Part shown: piece after piece, positions 22,894 to 33,958 of the stretch | How the letters are laid out: the number at the start of each line of letters is the position of its first letter | Position numbering within the stretch: position 1 is the stretch's first letter | NCBI RefSeq assembly: GCF_048544455.1 | Contig: NC_133534.1 | Location: 223,662,292-223,726,291 of the forward strand | DNA: 64,000 nucleotides | Source of the DNA: Silene latifolia | Lineage: Eukaryota; Streptophyta; Magnoliopsida; Caryophyllales; Caryophyllaceae | Direction of reading: 5' to 3' | Made by a program: the position numbers and the translations under genes | Notes under the pieces: generated by a model | What the model was told of the DNA's origin: nothing | The model's input: the letters and a program-made list of their open reading frames with translations, nothing else | Databases searched by the model: none

Positions 22894-22896
<3 letters not shown>
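20256..22896 (-). mobile_element. Helitron-type non-autonomous unit (third of three)
   Basis: On the minus strand the element starts with TCTATATTATTAAAGGAAGC at 22896, followed by a run of Ts and CGAGCGATATTAGAGTCTCC. It ends with the hairpin CCCGTGC-ATC-GCACGGG, CATTAAAT and CTAG at 20259-20256. Flanking bases are A on the 5' side and T on the 3' side, as expected for insertion between A and T. Length is 2641 bp including a 408-bp MITE. No helicase gene is present, so it is non-autonomous. Another decayed 5'-type sequence lies at 22240-22285. Confidence 0.7.
20620..21027. mobile_element. Mutator-type foldback MITE
   Basis: The element is almost entirely a long inverted repeat: the left arm (GGTTATTTTCACTTTAGGTG...) and the reversed right arm (GGGTTATTTTCATTTTGGGTG...) match along most of 200 bp each, with scattered differences and small gaps. 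A perfect 9-bp duplication TAGAAAATA flanks it (20611-20619 and 21028-21036), the target size of Mutator-like elements. No coding potential. Confidence 0.85.

Positions 22897-22940
<44 letters not shown>
22891..22940. repeat. (TA)n microsatellite, left of the inverted-repeat element
   Basis: An uninterrupted TA run of about 44 bp from 22897 to 22940. Its counterpart stands on the far side of the following element. Confidence 0.95.
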
Positions 22941-22944
<4 letters not shown>

Positions 22945-25487
22945 TTGGATTTGGTGATTTTGGTTCTTATGGTGAGTTGTGAGTTGGGTGAATCTCAGCC
23001 ATTAGATTACATTAGAGATGAGTGGACAAGATTAATCTTAGTTGTCATATAAAAGCATTGTTATTTAGTTTATTTTCTTTTTTTCTTTTTTTCTCTTTCT
23101 TTCTCTCTTCTTCCGTCATTTACTATTCTCTTAATTGTTTCTCTCTCTAATTAATATTACTCTAACCGTTTATAATCATTTTTACTCAACCGTCTCTCTC
23201 TCTTCTATTAATATAAAATCATTGTCGTTTCGTTTATTTTTCTTTTTTCTAAGTACTACTCTTTTTTTTTTACTTTAATTTTTTGATCTCTTTTTTTTTG
23301 CCTCGTGTTATTATGCTTTTTTTTACAACTTTGATTTTTTTTCCTTTTATGTTTTTCTCTAATTTTCTCATTATGTTACCTTTTTTTCTTTTTCTTTTTG
23401 TACCAGATTTTTTTTTCCATGAAATTTTTTTACTCTTATTTTTTTACCTCGTGTTATTATGCTGTTATAATGCCTTTTTTTTACTTTGATTTTTGTCTCT
23501 TTTTTTTACCACATGTTATTGTGCTGTTATTGTGTTGTTATTGTTATTCCGTTGTTATTGTGATGTTATTCTGCTGTTACTTTGATTTTTTTACGACTTT
23601 GATTTTTTTTTCTTTTTTTCTTATCACGAGTTATTGTGTTGTTATTCTGCTGTTATTGTGATGTTATTCCGGTGTCACTTTGATTTTTTTACTACTTTGA
23701 TATTTTTTTACTACTTTGATTTTTTTACTCTTTTTTTACAGCATGTTATTGTGTTGTTATTCTGATGTTATTGTGATGTTATTCTGATGTTATTGTGATG
23801 TTATTCCGGTGCCAATTTGATATTTTTTACGACTTTGATTTTTTTACCACGTGTTATTGTGCTGTTATTCTATTGTTATTCTGCTGTTATTGTGATGTTA
23901 TTCCGGTGTCACTTTGATTTTTTTTACGACTTTGATTTTTTTTTCTTTTTTTTACCACGTGTTATTGTGCTGTTATTCTACTGTTATTCTGCTGTTATTG
24001 TGCTTTTATTTCGGCGTCACTTTCATTTTTTTACTCTCTTTTTTACCGCATGTTATTGTGCTGTTATTCTAGTGCTACTGCGGGAAAGATCTTGTTAATC
24101 TTTTCATGTTATTGTGCTTATTCTAGTATTATGGCGTACTTGATTCCGATTGGGCGGACGTCCGGAACTCAAGCTTCTTAGAGAGGATTTCTGTCATTCA
24201 ATCTTCACGTCAAGGAAAGACACTTCACTTTTGATGCTGCAACAAAACTACCACCTAATATGCAAAGCTAGAGATAGTAGGCTAGTAGCAGTGTATCAAT
24301 TCAATATCATCTATGTCAAAATAGTTGGTTCCTCTTATATAATAATCTTTGAATAAGAAAGTTAGATAGCTCAAAACTCATGTTACTTATATTGGGACAG
24401 AAGAATCTACAACCGGCAGCTGTTTGAGTGTCAGGCTCGGCGCTTTTACGAAAAACTGTATGTGAACTACCCAATTATACTTCAAATCACCCGAAAAATC
24501 AAATAAAAAAGAATCTTGAGCAAATAAATTCAACTTCAGATAATCAAAATGTGAGTAAAAAATATCAGAGTGCGTTTTTGAGATGCAGTAGCACGAAAAT
24601 CAGGTGTAAGAAGCAAACAGAAGATCATATTTCATCCATCAACAAGTCTTTGCATCATAAGAAAATCACTATACGGGGTCAAACCAGCCAATTAGGCTTA
24701 GTATTCAAAGTAGGCCATGGTAAACATTATTTCGACACTTCACCATTGACGACACAACAACATTGATTGCCGAATATTCAAAGATTAAAGCTTGCGAGAG
24801 TATCAATAATGCAACAAATAATCAAACCCCAACAACATTACACATTCACGAAAAACCTGCATTAATTTAATAGAACAACACCATTAGATTTGAACATTAA
24901 CAACAATACTCGCACCATCAAGCCTACACTAGACCCGAGACTACAACCGCTCCTTGGCGCACGAGCGGCTACCAGTTACGAACTCGGAATTGAAACAAAG
25001 TCGCCATTGCTGCCTACCATCGATCACTTCGTTAACAACCAATTAAACCACCAAGGCAGTAGCCCAGATACGAGTTTGAATACGAATTGGAATCAGAATT
25101 AAAATTGGAATCGTTTTGTGTTGATTTAGAGATTTAGATGAAGGATTCTTTGATTCAATGCCTGAGTCAACATCAAATTTGTTATAACTGGAATTCATAT
25201 TCATTGGATTTGATGATTAATAAATGAGAATGCAATTGGTAAGAAATTGGAATGTATCTGGTAGAATTTTAGAAGTCGATGAGTGATTTGTAGATAGAGA
25301 GAAAGATTAGAGATTTTTTAATGGGCTTGTTAATTTTCAGCGGGGAGTATTGTCTCTTGTTCGTGTTTTGTTATTGGACTGTGTTTTGTTTGTTGATTCA
25401 ATCTCAGCGGTCTATTTTGTGTAGATCAATGGTTTAGATTTTCCAAACTCACAACTCACCGTAAGAACCAAACTCACGAGATCCCGC

Positions 25488-25490
<3 letters not shown>
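22941..25490. mobile_element. DNA transposon with 55-bp inverted ends inside a (TA)n tract
   Basis: The left end (22941-22995) and the reversed right end (25490-25436) match at 45 of 55 positions, sharing TTTGGTTCTTA(T/C)GGTGAGTTGTGAGTT. The element is flanked on both sides by (TA)n, which fits insertion into a TA microsatellite or TA-rich target. The interior holds pyrimidine-rich sequence, a minisatellite (about 23490-24110), and 24140-25110, which has open frames I do not recognise. No transposase was identified, so the superfamily is open. Confidence 0.65.
23490..24110 (+). repeat. Degenerate minisatellite of TGTTATT(G/C)TG-type units
   Basis: Nested repetition is visible. Short units such as TGTTATTGTG, CTGTTATTCT and GATGTTATTCC recur every 10-12 bases. 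They are grouped in longer units of roughly 80-120 bp ending in CGGTGTCACTTTGATTTTTT and ACGACTTTGATTTTTTT. At least four of the longer units can be seen. Confidence 0.75.

Positions 25491-25526
<36 letters not shown>
25491..25526. repeat. (TA)n microsatellite, right of the inverted-repeat element
   Basis: TA run of about 36 bp immediately outside the right inverted end; matches the tract on the left side. Confidence 0.95.
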
Positions 25527-25531
<5 letters not shown>

Positions 25532-26478
25532 ATTGATTGCTCTACAACCTTAACAATGAACCAGGATTTTCTAATTAGTGGATTAGCGAAATTAATCTAC
25601 GTGTTTTTGTTGTTTGTCAATTAGCCAAAAATGATTACAATGGTCTATGGAGGAAAGAGAATTAGATGTGAGATTCTCACATTTTGACGATGTATTTAGT
25701 GAAGTCAAAGCATTTAAATGGAGGCTATGGAAGATAAATACCACCTGACATATGTAACTGTGAAGTCAGGCATAGTCTGAATATGTATGAGACGCCGAAT
25801 GCCTGATTTAATAAATACTGAACACCATGATTTATTTGTGGCGGCTAAAAACAAAACCCTTAATTGATGATTTATTCTGTGAAGATATGGGTAATGTTCT
25901 GAGTACCAATGAACAATAGGCCAGATGATAACCCGTTTTCTCATGTCTCATTCCACAATGAACATGGTCGGCCGGAGCATGTTAGATCGGAGTAAAGTCG
26001 GATGGAGTAGGTTGCCGAGGGAGGTGAAGAGAAGGGAGAGTGAGAAAATCAATTGAGTGTGGGAGAAAAAAAAATGACAAGGGTAAAACTGTAAAAAAAA
26101 CGTATGTGAAATAGCAAAATCCGTATGTGAAAAAGCACATCCCAATCATAAATGATAAAACATGGTGCTTTGTTTTGTGGTGGAAATACAACGGCAAGTG
26201 CAAATAATATTTAGTGCCGCACGACCTCACACCATTTATGTGAATTACTCGGTTACTTCTCAAACACAAAGTACACAATATGATTGCCAACTTCTTGTTG
26301 CTCTAATAATCTATAAACCCAACCTTTCTTATACAACCTTTGTCATACACACAGGTAATGTCGAACCTAAGCTTGGTCAGGCAACTAACACGTCAAACAG
26401 AGGTAGAATTAATTCAAGATATTGCTTTTGCTCAACGATATTCAATCAACAGCACCACAATCGTCAAAACTGTAGGTC
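25527..26478. other. Spacer downstream of the PRP4-type gene
   Basis: No gene was recognised. The right part must include the 3' untranslated region of the minus-strand gene ending at 26479. Short open frames on both strands have no recognisable motif. Confidence 0.5.
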
Positions 26479-29400
26479 TTAGTCCATGTCCATCGACTTC
26501 TCTTCAGACGAGACTTTACTTGACCATAGCTTGATTGTCCTATCATGAGACACGGTAGATATATGCTGTCCATCTGCATCGCCGCAAAGAAAAATGACAT
26601 GTGTAAGGGGTTTCTAATCTTATCACTGTTGGAAATTTCAAACAATATTTTCACAAGTTTATCCCATCATGCCTTCCAAAATAAGGCAAGATATAGGATT
26701 TACAGATTCATAAGGGCTGGCCAGAAAACTGAGTACAGACGGACATCAAGGTAACAAAATATCCTTGAAACCGAGCACAAAGCAATCATAACATATCAGA
26801 GAGTCCAAACTATAAATTTCAAAAAATCAGATAAGCTAGACCGTCCCTTACGAACGCAAACATATCTCTTTGAGCATTCAGCTTTCGTCTTAAGCTCAAA
26901 GCGTATAACGTATTGGGTTACATTCGTTTTAAATCATCTTTCCATCCATTAGAACTGCAATTCACTGGACCAAAGTTGATTTAAATAGCTGATTCGACAC
27001 TAATTGGACACGCAGGCATTTCTAGACTTGTCCGAATATTATAGTAAATAAGAACCGGCTAAAATTTTCCCATTCAACAACTTCCTAAGGAAATTGTCAA
27101 AAGGAAGATAGTTTAAATGTAACTTTCCAGGAAAGACGTTCAAGGTTTGGTCAAGTTTATAGCAAACATTAGCTACTAATCTAGTAAACATTACTAAAAG
27201 CCTACACGAAAATTAATAAGTGTGTGGACTTTGAAGTGCCTAAATTTCATTACTTTCTCATGGCTACATACTGCTGATCATGAGATCTATCTAGCTATCA
27301 ATACCAAAATGCAGTTTTTTTTTTATACATTCAATGGATAAGGAGAAATCTCATACCTCCTGATATGTCTAAGGATGTAACTTTGGCTTCATGCCCCGAG
27401 AGTGTTCTGACAAGTTTGAAATCCCGAGACGACCATATCTGAAAATTTAGGATCAAATAAGGCAGAGTATTCAGACCCTGGAGATAACACAAAGGTTTAT
27501 CATTCTCAAAAAAATAATGCGGTAAAAAAGACTTGTACCTTAGCTGTCATATCATATGAACCAGTCACCAAATAATATCCTTCTTGGGGTTCAAACTTGA
27601 CCTTTGAAATAAGATTTGAATGCGCCGGAATAATATAAACAGATTTCTTCTTTCTTAAATCCCAAATCCTGCAAGCATTATCCTCTGCGCCAGTAGCCAG
27701 ATGATAGCCGTTTGGGGAAAAGTCAATACTAAGAACCTGAGAAAAGAGACAGAACAAATCAACAACCCCCACTTTCTGTTCAAGTATTTTAAAAATACAT
27801 ACTGTAGCGCCAAAAAATAAACTCACAGGCTTGACGTGCCCTTCAAGAGTAAGGACACTTCTTCCAGTTCGAAGATCCCACACACGAGCAAGAGAGTCCA
27901 AGCCACACGATGCCGCAAGTGAACCATCTGGATGGAAGCATATTCCATACACACTTCTGCTATGCCCTTCTTGAAGAAGTAATTCAGAACCGCTTTCGAT
28001 ATCCCACATGCGCCAAGTCTTGTCAAAGCTGGCAGTGCCTAAGTACTTCCCCGATGGATGGAAGGCAATACGAGCCAGCCGGTCTACATGACCTCTAAAT
28101 GTACTCGTAAGAGTACCCTCAGCATTCCACAGCCTTGCAGTTTGATCAGCAGATGCAGTTGCAACAATATCACTCACAGGAGAAAATGCAATGTCAGTGG
28201 CACGCTCAGTGTGCCCCTTTAAAGCACAAGCCTTCGTCAATTGAGGCATATTCCATATCCTGCCAACTCCATTTAAAGAGCTAAAGAAGCAAAACAAGAA
28301 AAGAAAGTCACGATTAGAAATGAAGTCATTGGCAATATAATCAATCTCATAAACCATAACTTAGAAAAGTGTTCAATGCTCTTTGATATAAAAGCATGCA
28401 GCATATGCCTATTCTATACAAAATTAGCAAATAGGTATGCCGATATCTGTGTTGCTCCATACAGTCAATTTCTTTTATGGATGATAGTAATGAGAAATCA
28501 GATATGTTATTTACGATGATTCAACAAGATAACAATGAGCTCCTAACTTAGGCAATGCCGTACTAAGATGATTGTAAAACACATTTTGCTTCCACAAATC
28601 ATTATTTTTTTCTTTTATTTGGCAATTCAGTTTTCACTGTGACTGTGGCATTAATTCATCAAGGTCTGTTGCATTTAATATTCGGCAGTTACATGGCCAC
28701 ATTGGCAACACTCCTATCACCTTCTTCAGGGTTCAACATATTAATTAGGTTCACTTGAACTTTCAAGTAGACACGATAATATTGAGACCTTAAAGAATGC
28801 TAATGACTATCAAGACTCTGATTGCGTTTATTTGAAGTATATGAACAGTTCAAACTCTTTATTTCGGGTCTTCCTAAGTACTACTCCGTCAATCCACTTT
28901 TAAACTTCCTAATTCTCTTTTTAGGTTGCCCATCTTCAAACTTCTTATTTTGGAAACTTTCCTCTTCAATTTTTTTGGTGGCCAATATGATTCTGAGCCC
29001 ACATTTTCTCATTTCCACCACAAATTGTTAAACCTCTTGTGCCGATGAAGCATAAAGATTACGTATGGATGGACAGAATCACTATTTTACCATTCAACCG
29101 TCATACTCTATGGCTATATTTATCTCACAATCCTAACTGATATAGTTTTCTCTCAACATATCAAACATATTAACATAGTAGTGACGAATTGGGAGCATTT
29201 ACAAGACTAGACACTTGAACTCGTAGCCTCATGATACAACACTCAGCCTACTAGACCCATGCCTTGCCTGTACTGGATTTTTTTACTTCTTGACAATATT
29301 CATTTCTTTACATGCTAATCGAACTTTTACTCCATCTTTTATTTTATAGTAGTACGCGTTTAGACTTGAAGCTTAACTTATTCAACTGAAGCAATATACT

Positions 29401-30467
29401 TTATGTCCACTATATTTCAACCAATTAAAAGAAAAAAGAGAGTAAAGTAAACAAACATACCAGGTTGCAAGCAAACTTCCATCTTTTGAGAATGAGCACC
29501 CAGAGAGAGGACGGTCATCACCAATCTCACTGGCATCAAGAGCAAAACTTCCAGCTTGATTCAGAGCCCAATCCATCTCTGCTTCTTCATCTTCATCAGG
29601 ATCATCCCTTTTCCTCTTAGCACGCTGCAGACGCCGAGAGGCTCTACAAACAGAGAACTTAGCAATAAACGTCCGAGCCCCCAACAATTCATTTGACCCT
29701 TCCGTATAAAATGGATATTGGAGAGTTTCCTCTTCATCAGCCTCCTTAGCCATAGTTGTTTCCTCTTCTTCTTCATGGGCTTTCATTAGCTTTTCCAATT
29801 GCCCCTCCGCGTCAAGCTTTGCCATAAGCGTCCGAAGACGGTCTCGTCTTTCCATTTCTCTCTCGCCAAAAAGAGTTATTGGCTCACCAAGGCGACGAAG
29901 CCGAGTTCTAACAGCCATGTCATTGGTGGGTACAGCTAGGGCAGCAGCACGTCGCTTCATCATGAAATCTCGCATTGCTTTCTCCTGTCTTTCCCTGACT
30001 TGTCTACTCTCCTCTGTTATTTCATACTCAGCATCACTTCCAGAACCCTGATCATCCTTATCCAACTCAGTATCATTATCTTTCACTTCGCCATTTTGGG
30101 CAACAGGTGGCTTGAGCACAGGGGGGCGAACAGGTAGTGGTGCTAACGGTCGAGGAATAGAGGAAGGAAGTACAGGCAAAGGAGCCATTGGAGGCGTGAC
30201 TACTAATGGGGCAATTGTGGGTAGGGCTGGAAGAGGAGCAACTGTTGGGGGGACTACAGGAAGAACACCAGGGGGCATCACTAATGAAGAAGGCGCAGGG
30301 GAAATTACAGGCGGGGCCAATGGAATAGTAGCCATCCCTGAATCAGTGGTTGTAGCAACTGAATTAGAAGAAGCATCTAATGTAGCCAGCATCTCAACAT
30401 CAGCCACCACGTTAGTGGTTGGATTTACATTTGAAGCAGGAGATGGTTTTTCTTCATCTATGTCCAT
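26479..30467 (-). CDS. PRP4: U4/U6 small nuclear ribonucleoprotein PRP4-like WD40 splicing factor
   Basis: Nuclear component of the U4/U6 and tri-snRNP of the spliceosome (plant homologue LACHESIS). Five coding exons on the minus strand: 30467-29461, 28280-27827, 27736-27539, 27438-27357, 26573-26479. All junctions are GT-AG and the phases agree, giving 611 residues. The N-terminus has a Pro/Val-rich region (about 48-125) and an acidic stretch (about 133-155). Next comes the PRP4/SFM motif, about 157-225 (NDMAVRTRLRRLGEPITLFG). Seven WD40 repeats (about 320-605) then form one propeller (GHTERATDIAF...LWN, GHVDRLARIAF...MWD, and so on to DRTIKLWS). The start lies in the context ACCATGG right after an intron acceptor. 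It is longer than I remember for the Arabidopsis protein (about 554), mainly in the Pro-rich part. No sign of damage; identification is strong. Confidence 0.93.
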
Positions 30468-31264
30468 GGTAACTAGTCAAACAACAAATGTCAAAAGTCA
30501 GTATCACAGTTACTCAATTTTTTCTAGTATCTGTTGACATTCATCAGTGTTGTTCCTCTTAAAAAAAAAATTGCAGCTAAACATGGACCAAGAAATCTAT
30601 ATAAGACACTTTTCGGCAGCATTAAGTTGGTAAATCGACATATTAGCAGATGATTAACCAAAAGGCATGAATGCATGATTGAAAAGCAGCTTTAAAGAGC
30701 AATCAATAGCATAGGTAGCACCATGTTAACATGGGTTACAAACCCGACGCATCAATCATAATAATCAAAAGCATGAATGAACCGTGAAGTGAGTATCAAG
30801 CATTACCCGGCGCATCAATCATAATAATCAACCGAGTCTAATAAACAAGGCAGAAACTCATTGTACTGAACAAAGTTATTTTAAACAAGGCAGTGATTAA
30901 TTTGAATGAGCAAGTAAGACATATTAGTTAACCTAACAAGTGACAGGAATCTTGCTCAAAATCGTAGTACATAACCAATTACTGTATAACACTGTCATCA
31001 ACAATATCTTCCATAGAATAAGAATAAAATCATGTAATCCAATCATGTTCTAAATTAAGGCAATTAGTAGTTGGAGTGAAGACTGAATAGCAGAAATTGG
31101 GATTCAAATTGGCAAGAACACAAAACCCTAGATTCAATTTGGGGAAAAGTTGAAAACAAACCTGGTGATGGCCGAGAGGGAGAGGCCGGTGGCGAGGTCG
31201 ATGGCGGCGGTTGTCGGCGTGGTCGAGTTGAAACGTGAAAGTGAATGGATTGTCGTCAATATAT
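30468..31264 (-). promoter_or_regulatory. Promoter, leader exon and leader intron of the PRP4-type gene
   Basis: A TATA-like TATATAT lies at about 31264-31257. A leader exon (roughly 31230-31162) ends CACCAG before a GTTTGT donor, and the intron (31161-30473, 689 bp) ends in GACTAG just 5 nt before the ATG. Leader introns next to the start codon are common in constitutively expressed plant genes. The transcription start is inferred from the TATA spacing. Inside the intron, a 26-bp phrase containing GCATCAATCATAATAATCAA occurs twice (about 30747 and 30811). Confidence 0.5.
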
Positions 31265-31574
31265 AAGCCCGCCAAATAACAAGGTATAAAAATCTAGAAA
31301 AGGAACACCATAAATACGTACAAATAACTTTTTTTTTTTTCTGGGTACAAAGCAAGATGGATAGAATTGGACTATCAAACCTCCAATTTTATAAGAATAA
31401 GCATTGTACAAAGCTCACATTAATTTGGCTCGAAAAATTTAATCCCATTTAATACAAAGCTCACATAGATAGCCCATATTCTTTAAAATAAAACTCGAAA
31501 TATTTAATACAAAGCTCGGTTTCTAAATCATCAGTTGTAAACTTGTAATACAACTGGTGGTATAGTATATTAAT

Positions 31575-32546
31575 GGGTCCTGCTATACGTCGTCGACAAT
31601 TTACTAATTATCGTCGACAATTAATGTAAATTTCCAAGTTTGCCCTCCATAACATAACTCCATTTCCGTCTCACTAAAATGCAATTTCCGTCTCACTAAA
31701 ACACAAGTCAATTTCCGTCTCACTAAATTCTTTCAAACAAAAAAAAATGACGGTTTTTCAAAAAAAAAAAAAAAAGCGGGATTTGTAATTAACAACATGA
31801 ACGAGAACTTAGCGATTATCGATTACCGCACCAAAAATTAATCTAAGTCAGAAAATGATTTTTTTTTTCAAATTCAAAAAAAAAAATCCGAACGAAAAAC
31901 ATTTTCGTCCAGACCAAGGTCCGGACAAAGAAATTTTTCGTCCAGACCATGGTCCAGACAAAGAAATTTTTCGTCCAGACCCAGGTCCAGACGGAAAATA
32001 TTTTCGTCGGTAGACCAGTCCGCAACGAAAAAATATTTTCGTCCGGATTTTTTTTTTTTTTTTTTTTAAAAATTCTTTTTTTTTAAAAAAAAAATTTTTT
32101 TTTTTTTTTTTCCCGACGAAAATATTTTTCGTCCGGACCTGGGTCTGGACGAAAATATTTTCCGTCTGGACCTGGGTCTGGACGAAAAATATTTTTGTCT
32201 GGACGAAAAATTTCTTTGTCCGCACCTTGGTCTGGACGAAAAATTTCTTCATCCAGGCCTTTTTTCAACATTTTTTTTTTAAAAAAATTATTAATTTCCG
32301 TCTTAAATTAGTTTTGGGTGCGTGGATCGATAATCGCTAATTAAAATAAGTTTCAATAAATTAAAAAATTAAAATAAAACGAACTATCCCCGAACGGGGT
32401 TTATTAGTAATTATTAATTATTTTTTTACGAAAACAATACAAGACGGAAAAAATATAAGGGGGAGTGTGAGGGAGGGGTAGTTTTGGAAGTTCATTAAAA
32501 TTGTCGACGATAATTAGTAAATTGTCGACGACCTTTAGCAGGCAGG
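31575..32546. mobile_element. Foldback-type transposon with 33-bp internal repeats
   Basis: The ends share inverted CCTGCTA(N)4-5GTCGTCGACAATTT continuing through ACTAATTATCGTCGACAATT (about 45 bp). They are flanked by the 8-bp duplication ATATTAAT (31567-31574, 32547-32554), a size typical of hAT elements. The interior is a large palindrome. Units of 33 bp containing CGTCCAGACC start at 31906, 31939, 31972 and 32005. After a central T/A-rich spacer (32048-32110), matching units start at 32130, 32163, 32196, 32217 and 32250 with inverted flanks. No transposase is present. Outside this core, ATTTCCGTCTCACTAAA is repeated three times (31661-31727). Confidence 0.75.
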
Positions 32547-32554
32547 ATATTAAT

Positions 32555-33958
32555 TGGGTAAACTCCTATAAATATCCAGTCCAAAACTACTATTTTAGGG
32601 GTGAGCCCGGAGAAAAAGGATTGTACATCAGATGTACTACCTCATATTTAATGAGTTTTTGTGTATTTTTTTTTTAAGTTCGATAGAGTTTATAAATTAC
32701 ATTATAGTTTTATGACGTCAAAAATCAAATTTTCTGAGCTTATATGTAATATTTTTGAGTTATAATGTAACATTTTGAGATTAATGTTTAAGTAAATTAA
32801 CTCAAAAACTTTATAATAAAACTTAAAATTTTTAAATCAAAACTCAAAAACTTTATCTTAATGCTTAAAAACTATACCATCTGATCTTCCATCAGATATA
32901 TAATCCACTTACTGGTGAGCATGGGTCTAAAATTAACTACATGAATAAATATTTAGTTAAGTTAAGTCAAATAACTTAATTGATTAAAGTATCGTTAAAT
33001 TTATTCGGAGTAATATTCTTTTGAAGCTAAAATACTTGATTACTTTACAAAGTTCCAAAAATTAGTTACAAAACACATAAATTTCGGTTCATTCGGTCTG
33101 GACCGAAACTAACTGGTTTTGGACGTACCCAAAACCGACCTAAGTGAATCTGGTCCGGAATCGCTCCAGATCAAGTGATCTGGTTAGATCCATTTTTCTA
33201 GTCTGGACCTAAACATAGTCACTCCTAAACTTATTCAGACCTAAACATTGAAGCAATGACTACGTATGGATATATCCATATTCATATTAATATCCATAGC
33301 TATGAGGGCTGACGGGCCACTGCATTGTAAATTGCATGGCTTTATTTTTAGTAATTGTGATTTTACTCAAAATGGAAAAAGATACACCTTTCATATTAAA
33401 GTTTTTTTTTTTTTTTCATATTAAAGTTGATATAATTTGATATGCTATTATATGATTAACATGCTACTTGGTTAAAAATTTAAAAGGTACATTCATTACT
33501 TGTTAAATCCGTGAAAATTCTGGATTTTACTTTATTTTATAATTAAAGTATGCAATAGTATGGTAAAATGTTAAAATTATATGCCATAGTATGGTAAAAT
33601 AATATTCTGAATTGAATATTTATTCTTGCTTGTGACGAAAAGTAAGTTGTGAAATCTCACAAACGCTTTTTCTTTTTAACATTATTTTATCCGGTTATGA
33701 AACGTCACAAATGAGAATTTGTGTAAGTTAAAAGTGAAAAAACTTGAAAAAGAAATCGCAGTGGGGTGTATAATAAAAAAAAAAAGAAGAAGCTTCTTTC
33801 CGGACTACTTTGACATGGAAAATACTAGCCGTGTAATATAAAAGCAACCATCTATAAAAGGGTTGATCATTTATTGGAATCAGGAGACATAATTGAACAG
33901 AAAATTTACATTTTCTGGTAAGCAACATATATAAAATAAAAATGGAAGAATCCCTTGT
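32555..33958. other. Intergenic spacer, no gene seen
   Basis: AT-rich sequence between the foldback element and the glucanase stop codon. A stretch at 33084-33230 contains GGTCTGGACC-like words and may be a decayed repeat. The last 100 bases before 33959 are the probable 3' untranslated region of the glucanase gene. Confidence 0.5.

Noticed and set aside
23283-24098. Three long Phe/Leu/Tyr-rich frames
   Set aside because: Produced by T-rich minisatellite sequence; no protein features.
28822-29031. Plus-strand frame in the first intron of the PRP4-type gene
   Set aside because: No motif; contains a CTCCGTC-like word that hinted at a Stowaway MITE, but no second inverted end or TA duplication could be found.
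30112-30537. Plus-strand frame rich in Gly/Thr
   Set aside because: It is the shadow of the Pro/Val-rich first exon of the PRP4-type gene on the other strand.
31030-31275. Upstream reading frame in the PRP4 leader
   Set aside because: It begins at a TTG, not an ATG, and crosses the leader intron.
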